Assembly (NCBI GenBank): GCA_030248135.1
Contig: JASANC010000935.1
Coordinates: forward strand, 1 to 64,000
Direction of reading: 5' to 3'
Origin: Theristus sp. LFF4_11
Lineage: Eukaryota > Nematoda > Chromadorea > Monhysterida > Xyalidae
DNA length: 64,000 bases
Part shown: in pieces, positions 1-10,900 of the stretch
How the letters are laid out: each line of letters begins with the position of its first letter
Numbering within the stretch: the stretch's first letter is position 1
Program-made: the position numbers and the translations under genes
The notes under the pieces: model-generated
What the model was told of the DNA's origin: nothing
The model's database searches: none
The model's input: the letters and a program-made list of their open reading frames with translations, nothing else

Positions 1-117
1 AAAAGAACCTCCGACTCGCTGGACGCGCGCGTGTCCGTAGACGATAGAACTGATGTGCGTGCGGCGGCAGAATCCTTGGCCCTCGCAACGGCGACTGCAA
101 GCTCGCGACGACGATGA
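1..117 (+). CDS. 3' end of an unidentified gene (partial, last exon)
   Basis: Frame 1 is open from the first base to a TGA at 115-117 and gives 38 residues ending in a Ser-Ser-Arg-Arg-Arg tail. The codons prefer G or C in the third position, like the real exons elsewhere in this window, and the sequence turns AT-rich directly after the stop. It is acidic and Ser/Ala-rich with no recognisable domain. I infer the end of a plus-strand gene lying to the left. A chance open frame of this length is possible. Confidence 0.45.
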   Translation, partial: KRTSDSLDARVSVDDRTDVRAAAESLALATATASSRRR

Positions 118-2530
118 CTGCGATTTATTAAAACGTTTGGCGTTAACAGTGTCTGCGACATTGACTTATCTGGCTGCATTCAACTCCGTACAACAAAACA
201 ACAACGTGTGAAACATGTTTGCTCTTCAAGATACAAACAAGTTGTCTGACGGTGTTGGTAGAGCAGTGCACGGCTGAAAATGACATGAAAAAATTAAAAG
301 TGTCGCCAATTCAGTTTCAAAAAGGAGAAGCTTTGATACAACCAACCACCAACCACACAGGTTGTTTTGTTTCTTGGTTGACCATCGAAAACCGAGAAAC
401 AACCTGAGACTCGCTCGGTGAGACAAACACGATACAAGTGCACTTCTTTCGTGTGGCTTCAACAGAGATTGACTGCAGCGGTTTTGAATTTTTTGCTCGG
501 AATCCGCTTCTGGCAAGTGCTCACAAATAAGCACAATTAAAGTCAACTTCAATGGTGTGGATTCAAAACCAAACACTTGACCAAACCACAACTAAAAAAT
601 AGCTCACCTTGCTTTGTTTGAAATTTCTATCGATACCCGCTCATGCACTATTGGCGTAGCCGACGACTAAACGGCAACAGCCTTTTTTGCTGTTCAATCC
701 TGCTTGTTCTCGTGATCGTCGTCGTTGCCAAAACCGCCGTCGTCGTCGCTCCGAAATCCGTCGTCGTCGTCGCTCCAAAAACCGTTGTCGCGTTGTTTCC
801 GACTGTTTCACCGTGTTTCAACTGTTATTTGCTGTTGAAATATTTTTTATTCATTTATTCCAATAGATTTCAACGAAATTCACACGACTACGACGTCCCT
901 TGGATCGATCGTCTTCAACGACGTCGCTTTAAAGTTAAAATTAAGTTTTTGCACGGTTTTCAATACTTTTTTGACTGAAAAGTCATTAATTTAGACACGT
1001 TTAGCTTTTGCTGCAGTGAAACAACGTTTTCAGCGGTTTCCGCAACCAAAAATGAAGAAAAATAAAAAGGTCCTTAAAAACGAGTCCGACCTTATAAGTG
1101 AGGTCGGGATTTTGACCAAGTCAAAAATTTGAATTTTTTGGTTTCCCGCCGTGTGACATCCCGCCCACTTTTGGGGGGGGGTCTTATAAGTGGGAGGAAC
1201 CTTATATGCAAGACTTTACGGTAATTGTGGTAGTGAAACAACAGAAAGCACAGGGGTATACTATTTCCAATGTTAAGCGAATATTTTCTGTTAAATGTAA
1301 TGCAGTATTCGGGTTCATTTTACTAAATCAAACACTTTACTTCGATAAACCGTCATAAACTTGTTTATACGTGCTCAATACATTATACTGTTTTAAAAAA
1401 CCATGAAATTATGCCTAGTTAAAAAATTTCGTGATATGACATACAAGATATTCCGTAATATTCCGTGAAGGCTTTTTTATAATGACAAAACTATGCCGAT
1501 TAGTTTTAAATGTTCGGTTGACTTATTCAACGGTTGCGGTTGTACCAATTAGCAACAGGATAGCTTAGCTAGACAAGTTTCAAAGTTTTTATTTTATCGT
1601 TCGTGTTTCGCATTTGCGTGTGATTTTTCTGCCCGAGAACCAGACAAACTGATCGAAGCATGCAACAAATACATGTGTTAGTTTCTGGGGGTAAATTTAT
1701 TTACGGACAGGTTTTCATAAACTTCTATGGCACTTATAATTTATGAGTTAGCGTCTTGATCCTCATGTAATCCAGCTTTTGAAGCTTGTTGATCATTATA
1801 GACAATTTTATGCATGAGCGCTCAGCTTCTCCACGTGCACGCACAGCAGCACCGTCTGGGAAACTGCAAAACTCGGTTGGAAAAGTAAAAACCTCATCAT
1901 CGCTTTTATAACAACAGTACAAAACTTATTTTGTGACACACAATACAAGCATTACTGAAAAAAGTAAATGAACAATGTTAAAATGTTAGAGGAGTACAGC
2001 AGCGCAATGACGTTTCCGGTTGCCCCCCAAATTTTAACCGATTTTTACGTGCAGAGTGCATGTTACCGTCACGTTCGTGACATCGTGACCCCTGATTTCA
2101 AATCTAAAACCCCTTTCCTATCAGCTTCTAAAATCGTAAAGGGGTCCTATTAAAAACGTGCATTATGCAGAAAATAAGTAATGTAGCACAGAGCGATGGG
2201 AGATGGTGAACAAGCACGGACAATGGGCATAGTTGTTTTAGGGGAGGCGCCGAATTTTTTAATCTATCTCTATATGAGAGTTTTTTGGCTCAGCTATTAT
2301 CAATCTAAAAGCGGAACTCATAACATAACAATCACGGAACTTCCGTTATGCAGAAGCAGAAGAAGCAAACGATGCCACGCAAATGAAGAAACGCACGATT
2401 GATAAAATTAGTGAATGCATCGCATTGCACCGGAACTGCAGATGAAGCTGTTTTAGTAATGATGCATCAATACTATCCTATTTTAGTGTATAAACATAAT
2501 AACTCTCTATTTTGATATACTAACTCTCTA
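118..2530. other. Gene-free AT-rich interval
   Basis: No open frame here has coding-like composition or plausible splice sites. A GTCGTCGTCGCT-like simple repeat lies near 715-790. Around 1060-1210 there is a short inverted-repeat segment (CTTATAAGTGAGG and CTTATAAGTGGGAGG) next to a G run. Nothing else was recognised. Confidence 0.5.
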
Positions 2531-2539
2531 TTTTAGGAT

Positions 2540-2765
2540 AGCGTTGATACACTAAACTAGGATAGCCCACCGTTCATATTTATGCTGATACACTAAACTA
2601 GGATAGCCTACGGTTCATATTTTTGTTGATACACTAAACTAGGGTAGCCTACGGTTCATATTTATTTTGATACACTAAACTAGGATAGTGCATTATTCAT
2701 TCAAAATCGTTGTACACTACAATATTTTGCTACATTATATTTTCAAAGATACACTAAAATAGGAT
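2540..2765. repeat. Minisatellite of about 50-bp units
   Basis: Five imperfect copies of a unit centred on GATACACTAAACTAGGATAG, separated by short AT-rich spacers of the GTTCATATTTNT type. The array ends about 45 bp before a transposon terminus at 2809. Confidence 0.75.
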
Positions 2766-3178
2766 AGTGCCAAAAAAAAATTTGTTGTAAAAAATCGGGA
2801 TTCGGGATCAGTAGCGAAAGCGGGAGTGGGACCTCGGGTGAGGGGGGGTGTTTGCCTAATTTTAGAGGGGGGGGTGTCAGGTGCCTTCTGGGTGAGGGGG
2901 GTGCACGGGCAGCAAATTTTCCTGAGGGGGGGTGCACTGCACTGGCAGAAAAATTTCGTGAGGGGGGGGGGTGCACGGGATCGCACGGATAATACCAAAT
3001 TTTTGGGTTTGCCTTGGAAAAACCCAGAAATTCTTGTAAAATACAGAATATTTTGTGCAAAGAAGCTGCTTGTTTGGTCATAAATAACAAAATCTGTGCA
3101 GGGACAGACACAAACGTCAAGAAAAATAAAAAATTACGGTATTTTTGTGAAAAATTTAGATGAGATTGACCTAGGGTT

Positions 3179-3660
3179 CATAGTTGTTCCAGAGCCGAGG
3201 GGTTGGGGGGGGGGCCGATATAGATAGCTGGAGCAAATTTTCTAGATAGATAGATAGCTGGAAAATTTTGGGGGGGGGGCCGCGGGGGGGGTCATGTGAC
3301 TTTGGGGCCTGGGGGGGCCGGTCAAAATTTTGAAATTTGATAGATAGATAGCTAAAACGTTAAAAAGCTATAAAAACAGCAAAATAATGCTAAAAATACA
3401 CTAAAAATCAAGTATAAACGCGTATTTTACCTGAAATTAGCGAAATTTTCAAGAATTACGAGCAAAAATAGTCAATTTTGGTCAAAAATTGACTTATTTT
3501 GTGTCTTCGAAGACAAAAATTTTCAGATAGATAGCTGGCTGAGAAATTTTTTTTAGATAGATAATAGCTGAGCCGAAAAAACCTGTTTGATAGAGATAGA
3601 TTCGAAAATTTTTTGGGGGGGCCGGCCCCCCCCCCCAGGCCCCCCCCTAGAACAACTATG
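3179..3660. mobile_element. hAT-like MITE, CATAGTTGTTC family, nested (level 3)
   Basis: This 482-bp insertion splits the left terminus of the TAGGGTTGTT element. Its ends are CATAGTTGTTCCAGAG and the inverse CTAGAACAACTATG. The 8-bp duplication CTAGGGTT lies at 3171-3178 and 3661-3668. The interior has GATAGATAGATAGCTG repeats and long G or C runs. There is no coding sequence. Confidence 0.8.
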
Positions 3661-3796
3661 CTAGGGTTGTTAAACAAAAATGAAATTTTTTTTTAAAGTG
3701 ATTGAAAAAAAACAAAAATGCCGATTTTTTTTTTTTTAAATTCGAAAAATTTTCCTCTAATATGCTCTGAAAACCTCAATTTTGGCACAATTTTTC

Positions 3797-4070
3797 CTAA
3801 AGCTTCATTACTAAAGCGCACGCGCACGGGCATCGGCATGCTCATGCTCATGATCCACTAGCGCGCGTGCACACGCTCCGGCCCCAACAAGAACTTGTTC
3901 AAAACGCAATTGTTCTGACATCTTACTTCTTGAAAAGGCTTGGCTTAGGTTAGGATTAGGTCAGGATTATGTCTAGCTTGGAATTCGGCTTTAGGATTAG
4001 GTTTTGGTTTAGGCTAGTTTAGGCAACGTCTGCCAACATCAGTGGTTTGATTTAGTACGACAGGCCAACC
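3797..4070. mobile_element. 274-bp insertion with TTAGG-like repeats, nested (level 3)
   Basis: Compared with the sister element at 37031-37750, this stretch is an extra segment flanked by CAATTTTTC at 3788-3796 and 4071-4079. It contains an irregular run of TTAGGATTAGG-like words at 3950-4015 and ends in CAGGCCAACCC. That end is shared with repeats near 46985 and, inverted, near 32826. It is a separate repeat family with an 8- or 9-bp duplication; its class is unknown. Confidence 0.65.
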
Positions 4071-4944
4071 CAATTTTTCGAAAGTTCAACAAAAATTTTC
4101 TTTGATTATACCTCGTAAAACCTTTAGCAGTCGATTTTGGGCCGTTTTACCGACTGATTTTAGGCTTCGACAACATCTGCGATGAAGTTTTTGAGCGTCC
4201 CAAAGCTTAGCCTACCATTTCCGATGCAGATAAGGTGACGATTCGCCTCGCAGAGCGTCCGATTGTGCTCGCTGCTCCGTTTGCAAGCGCTACGTTGTCT
4301 GGTTGCTGCTTCGTGTCGTGTCGTCGCGACACCATCAGAAGAATTGATCGAATTTCAAGGCGGTATGTTTGTCTTCACTTCAGCATTAGCTTAGCTGGGG
4401 ACAATTAGTGACGTTTTGGAGGTCAAAACACAAGAAGAGGCATGGTGACGGTTTGGAAAAGGGGTAATTGAGGTCACCAAAACAAAATCTGCAAAGTTCC
4501 GCCATACGGGAGTCATTCGGGAGGCGCTTGCATATCATATGTGGTTCTTCGGACTCCCTGATTGATTTAGCACAACTTTGATTTTTGAAATTTAAAAAAA
4601 AAAATTTTTTTTTAAACAAAAATGACGATTTTTGTTTTTTTTAACAACGCTAGATTGACCACCGCCGGGGGGGGGGTGTTTTCTCGCGGATGGGGGGGGG
4701 GTGGGGGGGAGTCTAGTACCTGTGTCGAGGTAAAGGGGGAGGGGGTACTGTACACGGGGCACGGTGCACCCCCAGCCTCCCGCACGTTCGCTACTGTTCG
4801 GGATCGGGTCGGGATTTTCACTTTTTTCGAACCCCGGAAACCGTACTGTGCGTGCCCCCGCCCCGCGTCCAAAATTAACTGCTTTATGTATCACTTTTTC
4901 AAGGGCATTGGCCATTGCTAAACACACTCACCTCACCTCACACA

Positions 4945-7900
4945 ATGGGCTCCAATTATCGCCAAGGCGGCGGTTATTATGACAACAAACGCACAATGAA
5001 CCGAGATGGGTCTGCTGGTGGCGGCGGCCCCATGAAACGGCCCCGACGCGACTGGTTTGTAATTACTTTTAAACTTTTCAAATTAGTTCTTCGTCTGTTT
5101 TGTTTTCAATGTTGAAACTTGAAAAAAGTAACAAGGTAAAGTTTTGAAGCTTTGAAAAATAACGAATCACTAATCAGTTATGAATCACTGTGTTATTATT
5201 GACGTTGAGCAATAACGAATTAACTGGCCGTGAAGCTTACAAATAAAATTGACTCTTTGATTCTTGAAAAAACGAAATTGAGTGATCGACATCGTATCTG
5301 AAGTTGTGTAAGATGGAGTTTGAAATTGTGTGAAATTTTAACTCTGTGTTCATACGAAACGAACACCGCAGGGAAGACACGTACGACCCACAGCCGATCG
5401 TGAAGAGCGAGCCAGCGCCGGGCGCGGCAGGCGACGGCGGCGGCACCGGTGCTGCGGCGCAACAGCCGTCCGGGCAGACGCGTGGGCCGATCCTGATGAG
5501 TTTCAAGCAGTTCCTCGCGACGCAGGACGATTCGATTGCGGACGACGAGGCGATACGAAAATACCACGAATATAAACTCGAATTCAAACGCACCGAGCTG
5601 CACAATTTCTTTGTCGCGCACAAGGATCACGAATGGTTAGTGTTGTTTCGAGAGGCGATCTTCAACTCCGGTCGCTGCAACAGTGCAACGCACCTGCTGC
5701 CCCCAATTGCAGTTGCCGCCTTGTCTGTATTTTTATTGCGCCTTTCTGTTGTACTGTCTGTTGGATAGTGAATCAGCTATTTGATGGTGTTGTTAGTTCG
5801 GCACTGGTTTGGTACGTACTGCGACATGAAGTCACAAGTTTTCCTTCTATGGAATAACTGTGATGTTTGAGGCGTCCGTCAGCAAGCGACCGTAGAACCG
5901 CAGCCGTGTACTTGTTCTGGTACAAGCTGCGTCTTAGTGAAATATTTGAAAGAATCGGTTGCGTTTTCTTGCATCGTACTGTGCTGTTTGTTGTGTGTGC
6001 ATTGCAAAAAATCCAGCCACCGCGAAGGCTTTTCGTTAGCCAGAGGTGCTGTTTGCCGCGGCTAATCACCACGAGCATCTGCAACAGTCCCTTTAAAATC
6101 AGAATGTGTTTATTTCTGTGTCTGCGGGAAATAGCGACGTGGTTTTCGCAAATGTTCGAGTGTTCACAAAGTATTGCCATTTTGCAATGTTGGTTGGCGA
6201 GTGTCAGCGTTGACATGAAACAAATGCAACCAGTGTGAGCGACCGTGCACTTTTCCCAGAGGTGCACTATGCCGAGGGAACTGTGTCTTCACCACAGCGT
6301 GCCATTAGTGCAAGCAAAAGCAAATTCTGTTTTCTTTGTTCGTATCTGTCTTTCGATCACCACGGAACGCGGCAACGGATCGACAGCAAGCAGTATTCGT
6401 AAGTGAGCCCCTCTAGCCTCTGCTTAGCACGCCACCAGCAGCAACGCCCAATCGAGAGTGTCTGTCGACGTTTACTAGAAATTGCCAGAAAAAAGTGCAA
6501 AAATAATTTCATTTCGAAACTAATAAATTGAAACCAATTTCGTTGTTTGATAACAGGTGCACCGAAACGCGCGAATGACATGTAGCAGATGGTTGTGAAG
6601 ATGTCTGTGCGGTTCATGAAAATATTGTTCTCTGTTCAGCTAAGATGATACGAACGCCGTGTTTGTGATTTTCAGGTTCAAAATGAAATACCACCCAGAT
6701 GAAGTGAGTCGAGCGAAGGAGCTGTATCTGGCGAACGTGAAACGCCGCTGTGACATTTTCATGGATTTGTTGGAGCACGGCTGGATTGAGCGGACGCAAC
6801 TCGACGACAGCAACAGACACGAGATCGTGAAAGTGCTCGACGCATGTCGGTCGACTTTTACATACATTGGCAGTCAACTGATTGGCTGCTTTTCATTTGG
6901 GCTCACTCGATGGTGCATTCCGGTTTCATTTGAGCCAACGAACATGCCAGCTTGAAATGGCAGAATGCGCAAATTGCACAGCTTGACTGTAAAACACTGA
7001 GCGCAAAATCATGCGAAAATGAATTCATACATGTTGGTTATTTGCATGTTCTCGGTTCTCTTCAATTTGGTGTTTGTTTGTTTGTTTGCAGTGGTGATTC
7101 TGTTGGAGGGCGGCACCTGGGACGACGTGCTCGTGCTCGAGGACACCGCAGACACCAGCCACAGCCGCGAGCGCACCATCAGCGAGTCGAACTCGCGTGC
7201 TTCACCCGTCAAACAGCAGCACTCGTACGCGCCTGTTCACTTTCGTGCTTGAACAGTCCGCAGAATGAACGTTTTTGTTGACGTGATCTGTTCAGAAAAG
7301 AGCTGTTAGGTGTATGTTTTTGTCATGGTGCACATGCCAACGAACAAGCAGTGTGAAACTATGCAAGCTGTTAGCTGCATTTGAACATTCCACAACAGCT
7401 GACTGTGATTGCTACGCGCTACGCCGGATTTGAATTTGACATATGAAACCACTCGGCTAATGCTGCGTCAGACAAAAAGTCGTCGCAAGCAACTGAATTT
7501 CAGTGAAGCATTTGCTGCTGATGGCGAAGAAGGAGAGAAAACGGACGGCACGAGCGACGACAAGGCAAAACCACACGAGAATGGGGACGCTGCGGGCGAT
7601 GACGGCGCAGTCAGTGTGAGTGCGCTGCTGCTGCTTTTGAGAGTGCAGCAATCAATTGGCAATTGAAATACCAATTGTGTCTGATGCGTAAACGATGAAC
7701 CAAGAAATGTTTGTTCATTGAGCTGAATGTGACAAAAAAAACGTGCTTTCCAGGACACCGACTCCGACCTGCAGAACAGTGCTGCAAAAGGTGAGAAGGT
7801 TTTGCAGAATTTGCAGGTTATGATAGCTGCAGTCCAAGTCAACGCGAAACATGGAATTTTGAGTGCATTGGTATGGCCGTTTTGTGCTATTCAGTGTCAC

Positions 7901-10900
7901 TCTATTTCAAAGCTTCGCAAAAGCAGCATTCGGCTTGCATTTTGGTTGGCGGTAGCGATCTGTTGCGTTCTGTCGCCACTGTTTTCAGTCAAGCGCACAA
8001 TTTTTTGATTCTGAAGTGTACAGATGTTTGGCGACTTGTGTTTTGTCTACTGATGTTTTCATGCTGACATTTTTTAGCAAAAGCACAAACGTTGCAACGA
8101 TTGTTACAGAGAAACGCGCATCAACACAAGACGATGAAAACGAAAGTCGGCAACTGGAGTCGACAGAGTCAGCCGAGGCAGCAGACGACAAGAAACGGGA
8201 CGGCGAGACACCGAGGCAGAAGATGCAGCTGCATCGCACAGCGAGCATATTCCTCCGAAACATCGCGCCCTCGATCACGGTCGCTGAACTCGAAGCGGTG
8301 CGTTCTTTCGGTTGTCTCTTTTTCAGGATTCCAGTGGTTGATTCATTTTTTTGCGAAAAAAGGAGTCCGCATGAACTTGGCTTGGCAAGTTTCGCGGACT
8401 TGAAAAACGGTTCTTGACATCCGAAATTTGGATCTCCGTTTACAAATGGTTTAATACAAAAAGAGAGATGCACACAAACTTATCGCTGAGTTTTTTTGAG
8501 GATTTTCGAGCTTGTTTCAAGGCTAGTAATGTTGGTGTTTGGTTTGCTGCTGCATTATTGATTTCGTGCAGCTGTGCAAGCGTTTCCCGGGCTACCTTCG
8601 CATTGGCCTGTCAGCGCCGTTGCCGGAGCGCAACTACTACAGACGCGGCTGGATCAGTTTCCGTCGAGACGTCAACATCAAGGAAATCTGCTGGAACTTC
8701 CAGAATATAAGAGTTGGTCGATGGTGCTTGTCGTTCTGCTGCAGTAAATGCTCGAGTTAATTCAGTTTGAATTCAATGCATTTGCTGTGTCGTGCATTTT
8801 CAAATGTCATTTTCAATTGTTTCGTGTTTTCGCAGGTTCGTGATTGTGACCTCGGCGCAATAGTCAACCGCGATCTCAGCAGTCGTGTGCGCCATGTCAA
8901 CGGAGTGACCGCGCATAAAACGGTCAGCTCATTGCAACCTCCGTCCAAATCTGGAACTTTGTTACCGTTGTGCTTTATGTTGCATCGTTCATTCAAAACC
9001 CACCAGGCAAAATCTAGCGTTTCCTCATTGTTTTTGTTCAATCAGTTTGACCCAATTTACGAATGTAACCGACTGCAGGCAGCACAGAGCGACATTCGTC
9101 TGGCGACCCGTCTGTGCCAAGTGTATGACACGCGTGCGAACTTGTGGCAAGACAAACGCGATGACAGCGCGCCCAAGAAGAAAATGATGTTCGATTTGCC
9201 GCCGGGCGCCGAAATGGTGCGCGCAATCCGGGGCTGTTTAAACACAGAACTGGTTGAGAGCGTTGATGCTTAGGCAGCGGTCGCCGAGGCACAATGACTC
9301 GTTTGAGAATTGCCTTATCGCTTGATTTCTGCCATAACATCTTTCTGATTCCGTCTGGTGGCTTTTTAGGATTAGTGCACTTTAGACAAACTCACCGAGC
9401 ACCATAACTAAAAACAGTGCCGTGTCCTTGCACGAGATGGTGGTGTTTTCTCAGCAATTCGGCATCACCAGCAACAATCCACTGCTGAAGAACATCGAGA
9501 ACTTTCTGATCGAGGAGGACTGTGCCGAGGAGGACGAGCTGCTCGGTCGCAACGACGCGCCCGTGGAGCAGAGGAAAGTGACCTTTGAGAGGGACGACAC
9601 GCTGCTGCAGGTTTGCGTGGACGGAGCAATCGGGGATTTTATGAAGTGCTGGTTGTGCCCTTGATACTAGCGGTCAGCTATGTCCGTCCGCAGTCATCAA
9701 GAGGCTCATTTTTTGTATTCTGTTTTGTAGCATCCACATTGCAGCGAGGAAAACTGCACTTTTCACCGTGTATCAATTTAGCTTTGTATCAATCAACAGT
9801 CAGCAGCTGGATGTACAGGGTGGGCCAAAAAAAGGTTCCAATTCTAAAATGCTCTCACTGGCGTGTGCTAAGGTGTTTAGAGCTAAAAATTGGAACACTA
9901 TTAGAAAACATTTGGAGGTTTTTCTGACCAAATTTTTGTTACGGTATGTTGCCCCTATCACTCAAAACAGCAAAATATCTGAAAAACATGAAAAATCGAC
10001 AAATGTGGTAAAATAAAGAGGGTGTTGCGGTTATTTATTGAGAAAGTACGTTTTATGTCAAGATACCAACACATGGAAAAACAACAGAATACAACATGTT
10101 GAAGGAAATGCAACACAGAACACAGAACACACAGCGCAGCTTGAAGTCAAAACATTGCAGCATGTGCGCTCAACAGTGAGAGCTCAATTGAAACTGTGAG
10201 ATAACGCGCACTTTTTTCTCGCGGTAGTTTTTCCGCGACACTCCAAACAACAGCAAAAATGCTACTCGGTTTCGGAACAAACAATATAATGATTCACACA
10301 GTTATAAATGCATAACAATGGAATTGTAATTGGGCAACAATGGCAATGCAAAAACATTCGAATACAATTATGCCAAAATTCTGCCAACGAGTCGTTGCAT
10401 TTGTTCCAAAATGTAATACACAGATTGCGGAGTGTAATGCAATTGATCAGGCCTAGGTTTTTTTCAAAAAGTCGGTTCTGCAATTTGCAGAAATTTGGTA
10501 AAAAATTTCTGCAAATGAAATTTGGTTTCTGCAAATTTCAAAAACATGACGAAAATAGTTTTTGTGCTTGTTTAATGTCATTTTTCTTCGTTCTGAGCAT
10601 CATTTCTTAACGATGCTCAGAGTTGCAATTGCCAATTGCATCGTTTTACCGCAGAATTTTTTAAAGATTCAGAAAAAAACACCAAAACCAAACCAGATTG
10701 CCAAACCAAACAAATCACCAATCATTCGTTTCAAATCATTCAACCCAACACCAACACAATCAATATCAAATGAGAACCCTCATTGCTCAAATTTCGCAAT
10801 CAAAGCGATGGGCTTCGATCGGTTCGACGTTCTCAAAGGTGCAAAGGTGTACGGTTTGATTTTGTATCGCCTCTTTGTTTTCATCCCCAGATACTGCATG

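Larger units (their letters stand above)
3172..4652. mobile_element. hAT-like MITE, TAGGGTTGTTAAA family, nested (level 2)
   Basis: Termini are TAGGGTT/GTTAAA on the left (split by a further insertion) and TTTAACAACGCTA on the right. The exact 8-bp duplication GATTGACC lies at 3164-3171 and 4653-4660. The same element without its internal insertions occurs at 37031-37750, which proves the boundaries. It has no coding capacity. Confidence 0.82.
2809..4796. mobile_element. hAT-like element, CAGTAGCG family, carrying nested insertions
   Basis: The left end reads CAGTAGCGAAAGCGGG and the right end is its inverse with small changes (CGTTCGCTACTG). The element is flanked by an exact 8-bp duplication, TTCGGGAT at 2801-2808 and 4797-4804. 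The body is made of G-rich tracts separated by GTGCACGGGCAG-like words and codes for nothing. An 8-bp duplication with short termini is typical of hAT transposons, so I read it as a non-autonomous hAT element. It is interrupted by the element at 3172-4652. Confidence 0.8.

Noticed and set aside
643..978. 111-codon open frame with Val-rich repeat
   Set aside because: The protein is produced by a GTCGTCGTCGCT simple repeat and then AT-rich sequence; no splice sites or codon bias.
2540..2765. CRISPR-like array
   Set aside because: Repeats are imperfect, spacers are repeats themselves, and the DNA is animal.
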